This document shows positions 5,143-7,487 of a stretch of 7,487 bases of DNA, one piece after another (the stretch's first letter is position 1; every line of letters begins with the position of its first letter). Under the pieces are notes generated by a model. The model ran no database searches and was not told the origin of the DNA. It saw nothing but the letters and a program-made list of their open reading frames with translations. The translations under genes and the position numbers were made by a program. Origin of the DNA: Pseudomonadota bacterium (GTDB lineage: Bacteria > Pseudomonadota > Alphaproteobacteria > Rhizobiales > Xanthobacteraceae); NCBI GenBank assembly GCA_023430245.1, contig JAEZBA010000038.1:1-7487 (forward strand), read 5' to 3'.

Positions 5143-6279
5143 ATGTTCGACGATCTTCCGCTCAACCTGTTGCGTTTCGTACTCGGCCTTGGCCTGGGCG
5201 CAGCTTTCGGTTTCGTCGCCCGGCGCGGACGCTTCTGCACCCTCGGGGCGATCGAGGATTCGGTCTATGCCAACGACACGCGGCGGCTGCGGACCTGGCT
5301 GCTGGCAATCGGCGTCGCAGTCATCGGCGTGCATCTGCTTGAAACATTCGGTGAACTGGACCTGACCAAGTCGATCTACACCGGCTCGCGGCTGGAATTC
5401 GGCGCGCTGATCATTGGAGGGCTGATCTTCGGTTTCGGCATGGCGCTGAACGGCACCTGCGGCATGGGCACGCTGCGCCAGATTGGCGGCGGCGACCTGC
5501 GCGCGGTCATCACCTTCCTGGTGATGGGCGTGACAGCGATGATGACCATGCGAGGGCTGACCGGCGTCGCCCGCGTCGCCGTGACCGATCCGCTGGCGGT
5601 CGATCTTGGCGCATCGGCGACCCAGCGGTTGCCGTTGCTCGCCGGACTGAGCGGGCAGGGTGTCACCATCGCAGCGATTGTTATCGGGCTTGGTATCGCG
5701 GTGTTTGCGTTCGCGCATCGCGGCTTCCGCGCCTCGCCGCGTTTCGCCGTAACCGGCGTCCTGATCGGGCTGATCGTCGTGGCCGGCTGGTGGGCCACCG
5801 GCGTCGCCGGCTACGACTCGTTCGATACGAGGCGTATCGAGTCCTTCACCTTTGTCGGTCCGCTCGGCGACACATTGCTCTACGGCATGCTGTCGACCGC
5901 GCTGTCGCTCGACTTCCCGATCGGTGCGGTGATCGGCTTCATCGTCGGCGCCTATCTCGCGGCCGTCAGCGATGGCAGCTTCCGCTGGCAGATTCCCGCC
6001 AGTGCCGCCGAGTTCAAGCGCCGCCTGATCGGCGCCTTCATGATGGGCTTCGGCGGCATCACCGCGCTCGGCTGCACCATCGGGCAGGGCGTGACCGGCG
6101 TGTCGACATTGTCGGTCGGTTCGGTGATCGCGATCGTCTCGATCGTGGCAGGCGGCCGGCTGGGTCTGTGGTGGATCGTGGAACGCGGCCAGCGTGTCGC
6201 AAGGCCGACGATCGGGGCGCCGATTGCGGCGACCGCCGGGAGTGGCCGCTTCAACCGCGTCAGCTGTACCGAACCGTGA
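5143..6279 (+). CDS. soxT: SoxT-like YeeE/YedE-family sulfur transporter
   Basis: This 378-residue inner-membrane protein belongs to the YeeE/YedE (TsuA) family, whose characterised members import thiosulfate or related sulfur species through a relay of cysteines. The three family cysteines are visible: Cys32 in RRGRFCTLGA, Cys106 in NGTCGMGTLRQ and Cys311 in ALGCTIGQGVTG, in two repeat-related halves. About nine or ten hydrophobic segments occur (around 10-27, 50-68, 86-104, 121-138, 172-191, 202-221, 242-275, 295-312, 324-345). The ATG is two bases after the soxR stop with GAAGG upstream, implying translational coupling. Coupling to SoxR suggests it either supplies the cytoplasmic sulfur signal or feeds cytoplasmic sulfur metabolism (inference). 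The tail after residue 350 is divergent and ends with an extra Cys375. Confidence 0.88.
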   Translation: MFDDLPLNLLRFVLGLGLGAAFGFVARRGRFCTLGAIEDSVYANDTRRLRTWLLAIGVAVIGVHLLETFGELDLTKSIYTGSRLEFGALIIGGLIFGFGMALNGTCGMGTLRQIGGGDLRAVITFLVMGVTAMMTMRGLTGVARVAVTDPLAVDLGASATQRLPLLAGLSGQGVTIAAIVIGLGIAVFAFAHRGFRASPRFAVTGVLIGLIVVAGWWATGVAGYDSFDTRRIESFTFVGPLGDTLLYGMLSTALSLDFPIGAVIGFIVGAYLAAVSDGSFRWQIPASAAEFKRRLIGAFMMGFGGITALGCTIGQGVTGVSTLSVGSVIAIVSIVAGGRLGLWWIVERGQRVARPTIGAPIAATAGSGRFNRVSCTEP

Positions 6280-6329
6280 TACAGAGCGGCACGCCCGTCG
6301 CCCTCTTGGCCGATCAAACCTGTCAAAAA

Positions 6330-6362
6330 TGTCACGCCGCGCCGTCCCGCGCGGCGTTGACA
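6330..6362 (+). terminator. GC-rich hairpin downstream of soxT, possible terminator
   Basis: Bases 6334-6342 (acgccgcgc) pair exactly with 6349-6357 around a 6-base loop. Allowing one bulged base, the stem extends through TGTCA/TGACA to 6330-6362. Rightward there is no U tract; leftward a T5 run (opposite 6325-6329) follows the stem. It is the only strong structure after the sox genes and probably ends the soxR-soxT transcript, but it overlaps the -35 box of the next gene. Confidence 0.5.
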
Positions 6363-6385
6363 CGTTGCGGGCCCTAACGAACAAT
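6357..6385 (+). promoter_or_regulatory. Putative promoter of the substrate-binding-protein gene
   Basis: A consensus TTGACA (6357-6362), a 17-base spacer and AACAAT (6380-6385, four of six to TATAAT) form a plausible sigma-70 promoter with a leader of about 90 bases before the start at 6482. The -35 box is shared with the right arm of the preceding hairpin. Confidence 0.45.
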
Positions 6386-6481
6386 AACGAATAACCGGAA
6401 ACGCATCTCCGTTCGCGGATATGACGGCTTCGACCGCGCGCTTTGCGACGCGGACCAAAAGAACACATCGGGAGGATTGCG

Positions 6482-7487
6482 ATGACCGACAAGACCACGC
6501 GTCTGACTGTGCGCTCTGGCATCGACCGGCGCACGCTGTTGAAATTTTCCGCGGCGGGAGGTGCGGCGCTCGCATCGAGCGGCGTCTACATGCCCGCCAT
6601 TGCCCAACAGAAGCCGATCAAGATCGGGTTCGTGTCGCCGCAGACCGGACCGCTTGCTGCCTTCGCCGAAGCCGACAATTTCGTTCTCGGCCAGGTCCGC
6701 GAAGCGACCAAGGGCGGCCTGAAGGTCGGCAACGCCACTCGGCCGATTGAAGTTGTGGTGCGTGACAGCCAGTCCAATCCGAACCGCGCCGCGGAAGTCG
6801 CGAAGGAACTGATCGTCCGCGACAAGATCGATCTGATGCTGTCCGCCAACACGCCGGAGACCACCAATCCGGTCGCGACTCAGTGCGAGATCGAGGAAGT
6901 GCCCTGCGTCACCAATAACTGCCCGTGGCAGCCTTACTTCATCGGCCGGCAGGGTAATCCGGGCGATCCGAAAAGCTGGAAGCCGTTCAACTACACCTAT
7001 CACTATTTCTGGGGGCTCGAGGACGTCATCGCCGTCTTCACCAACAAGTGGAGCCAGCTCGACACCAACAAGATCGTCGGCGGCCTGTTCCCGAATGATG
7101 CCGACGGCAATGCCTGGGGTGACAAGGTGGTCGGATTGCCGCCGGCGCTCGACAAGGCCGGCTTCAAGCTGTTCGATCCCGGCCGCTACCAGAATCTCAC
7201 CGACAATTTCTCGGCGCAGATCGCAGCCTTCAAGGGCGCCAATGCGGAGATCCTGACCGGGGTGGTGCTGCCGCCGGACTTCACCACGTTCTGGAAGCAG
7301 TCGATGCAGCAGGGCTTCCGGCCCAAGGCGGCCTCGGTCGGCAAGGCGATCCTGTTCCCGGTGGCGGTCGAGGCGCTGGGCAAGGACGGCAACAACCTGT
7401 CGTCGGAGGTGTGGTGGTCGCCGAGCCATCCGTTCAAGTCATCGATGAACGGCATGAGCGCGAAGCAGCTCGGCGATTCCTATGAGC
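6482..7487 (+). CDS. ABC transporter substrate-binding protein, branched-chain-amino-acid type, runs off right edge
   Basis: The first 335 codons of a periplasmic type I binding protein (Peripla_BP_6, LivJ-like superfamily) are present; the 3' end lies outside. A Tat motif DRRTLLKFS (15-23) and cleavage after AIA (39-41) give a mature start QQKPIKIGFVSPQTGPLAAF, the classic first strand and loop of this family. RDSQSNPNRAAEVAKELI (94-111) is the conserved helix block and LMLSANTPETTNPVA (118-132) the first ligand-contact region. The insert CEIEEVPCVTNNCPW (135-149) has three cysteines. The start is fixed by GGAGG six bases upstream. Members bind amino acids, amides, urea or aromatic compounds; the ligand cannot be told from this fragment. 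It has its own promoter and is separated from soxT by 202 bases, so a sox function is not implied. Confidence 0.9.
   Translation, partial: MTDKTTRLTVRSGIDRRTLLKFSAAGGAALASSGVYMPAIAQQKPIKIGFVSPQTGPLAAFAEADNFVLGQVREATKGGLKVGNATRPIEVVVRDSQSNPNRAAEVAKELIVRDKIDLMLSANTPETTNPVATQCEIEEVPCVTNNCPWQPYFIGRQGNPGDPKSWKPFNYTYHYFWGLEDVIAVFTNKWSQLDTNKIVGGLFPNDADGNAWGDKVVGLPPALDKAGFKLFDPGRYQNLTDNFSAQIAAFKGANAEILTGVVLPPDFTTFWKQSMQQGFRPKAASVGKAILFPVAVEALGKDGNNLSSEVWWSPSHPFKSSMNGMSAKQLGDSYE

Noticed and set aside
5065..6534. 489-codon open frame on the minus strand opposite soxT
   Set aside because: It is rich in Arg, Asp and His with no recognisable domain, typical of the antisense of a GC-rich gene; the + strand frame has family motifs and a ribosome site.
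6374..7429. 351-codon open frame on the minus strand opposite the binding-protein gene
   Set aside because: It is a shadow of the GC-rich coding strand; the + strand product has a Tat signal and the binding-protein fold.
1..7487. CRISPR arrays, tRNA or rRNA genes, insertion sequences
   Set aside because: No direct-repeat array, cloverleaf-like sequence, rRNA block or transposase seen on either strand.

Overview
The window (about 60% G+C or more, judged by eye) carries most of a periplasmic thiosulfate-oxidation (Sox) locus plus the first gene of an unrelated-looking ABC transporter. Twin-arginine signals are common, the DNA is GC-rich, and the closest remembered resemblance of SoxA, SoxX and the hairpin repeat is to Bradyrhizobium/Rhodopseudomonas/Afipia-type bacteria. 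An alphaproteobacterium of the Hyphomicrobiales is therefore the best guess. That is an inference, since no 16S or other marker gene is present.

Layout, left to right. Three genes run leftward: the 5' part of soxB (cut by the window edge, start at 310), soxZ (402-731) and soxY (775-1233). A 343-base AT-rich divergent regulatory region (1234-1576) separates them from a rightward group: soxA (GTG start at 1577), soxX, and a gene for a Tat-exported DsrE-like protein (3112-3633). A large imperfect inverted repeat of the dRS3/REP type (3657-3725) fills the convergent gap before a leftward thioredoxin-fold gene, soxW-like (3737-4324). That gene is divergent, across only 49 bases, from a small exported thioredoxin, soxS-like (4374-4715). 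Next come soxR (4799-5140), an ArsR-type persulfide sensor with the two diagnostic cysteines, and soxT-like (5143-6279), a YeeE/YedE membrane transporter with its three signature cysteines. After a GC hairpin and a promoter with a consensus -35 box, a branched-chain-amino-acid-type substrate-binding protein gene starts at 6482 and runs off the right edge.

How the genes fit together. SoxXA (a mono-haem type SoxA plus mono-haem SoxX) would couple thiosulfate oxidatively to the C-terminal GGCGG cysteine of SoxY in SoxYZ, and SoxB would hydrolyse off sulfate. SoxS and SoxW are CPYC thioredoxins expected to keep SoxYZ and haem cysteines reduced or re-activated. SoxT would move a sulfur species across the inner membrane, and SoxR would sense cytoplasmic (per)sulfide and derepress the genes. 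soxCD and the CcdA-like soxV are not in the window, so their presence cannot be judged.

Main points of interest. (1) A shared motif, WTTCAW-N4-TTGMAA, lies once in each of three sox control regions and agrees with the ATTC-N8-GAAT type site remembered for SqrR-like repressors, so it is a candidate SoxR operator set. (2) A Tat-exported DsrE-family protein is encoded directly behind soxAX. (3) The soxW-like gene appears to have a nearly leaderless promoter whose start point lies in the operator. (4) GC hairpins sit in two intercistronic gaps (soxZ-soxB and soxX-dsrE-like). (5) The convergent gap holds a dRS3-like hairpin.
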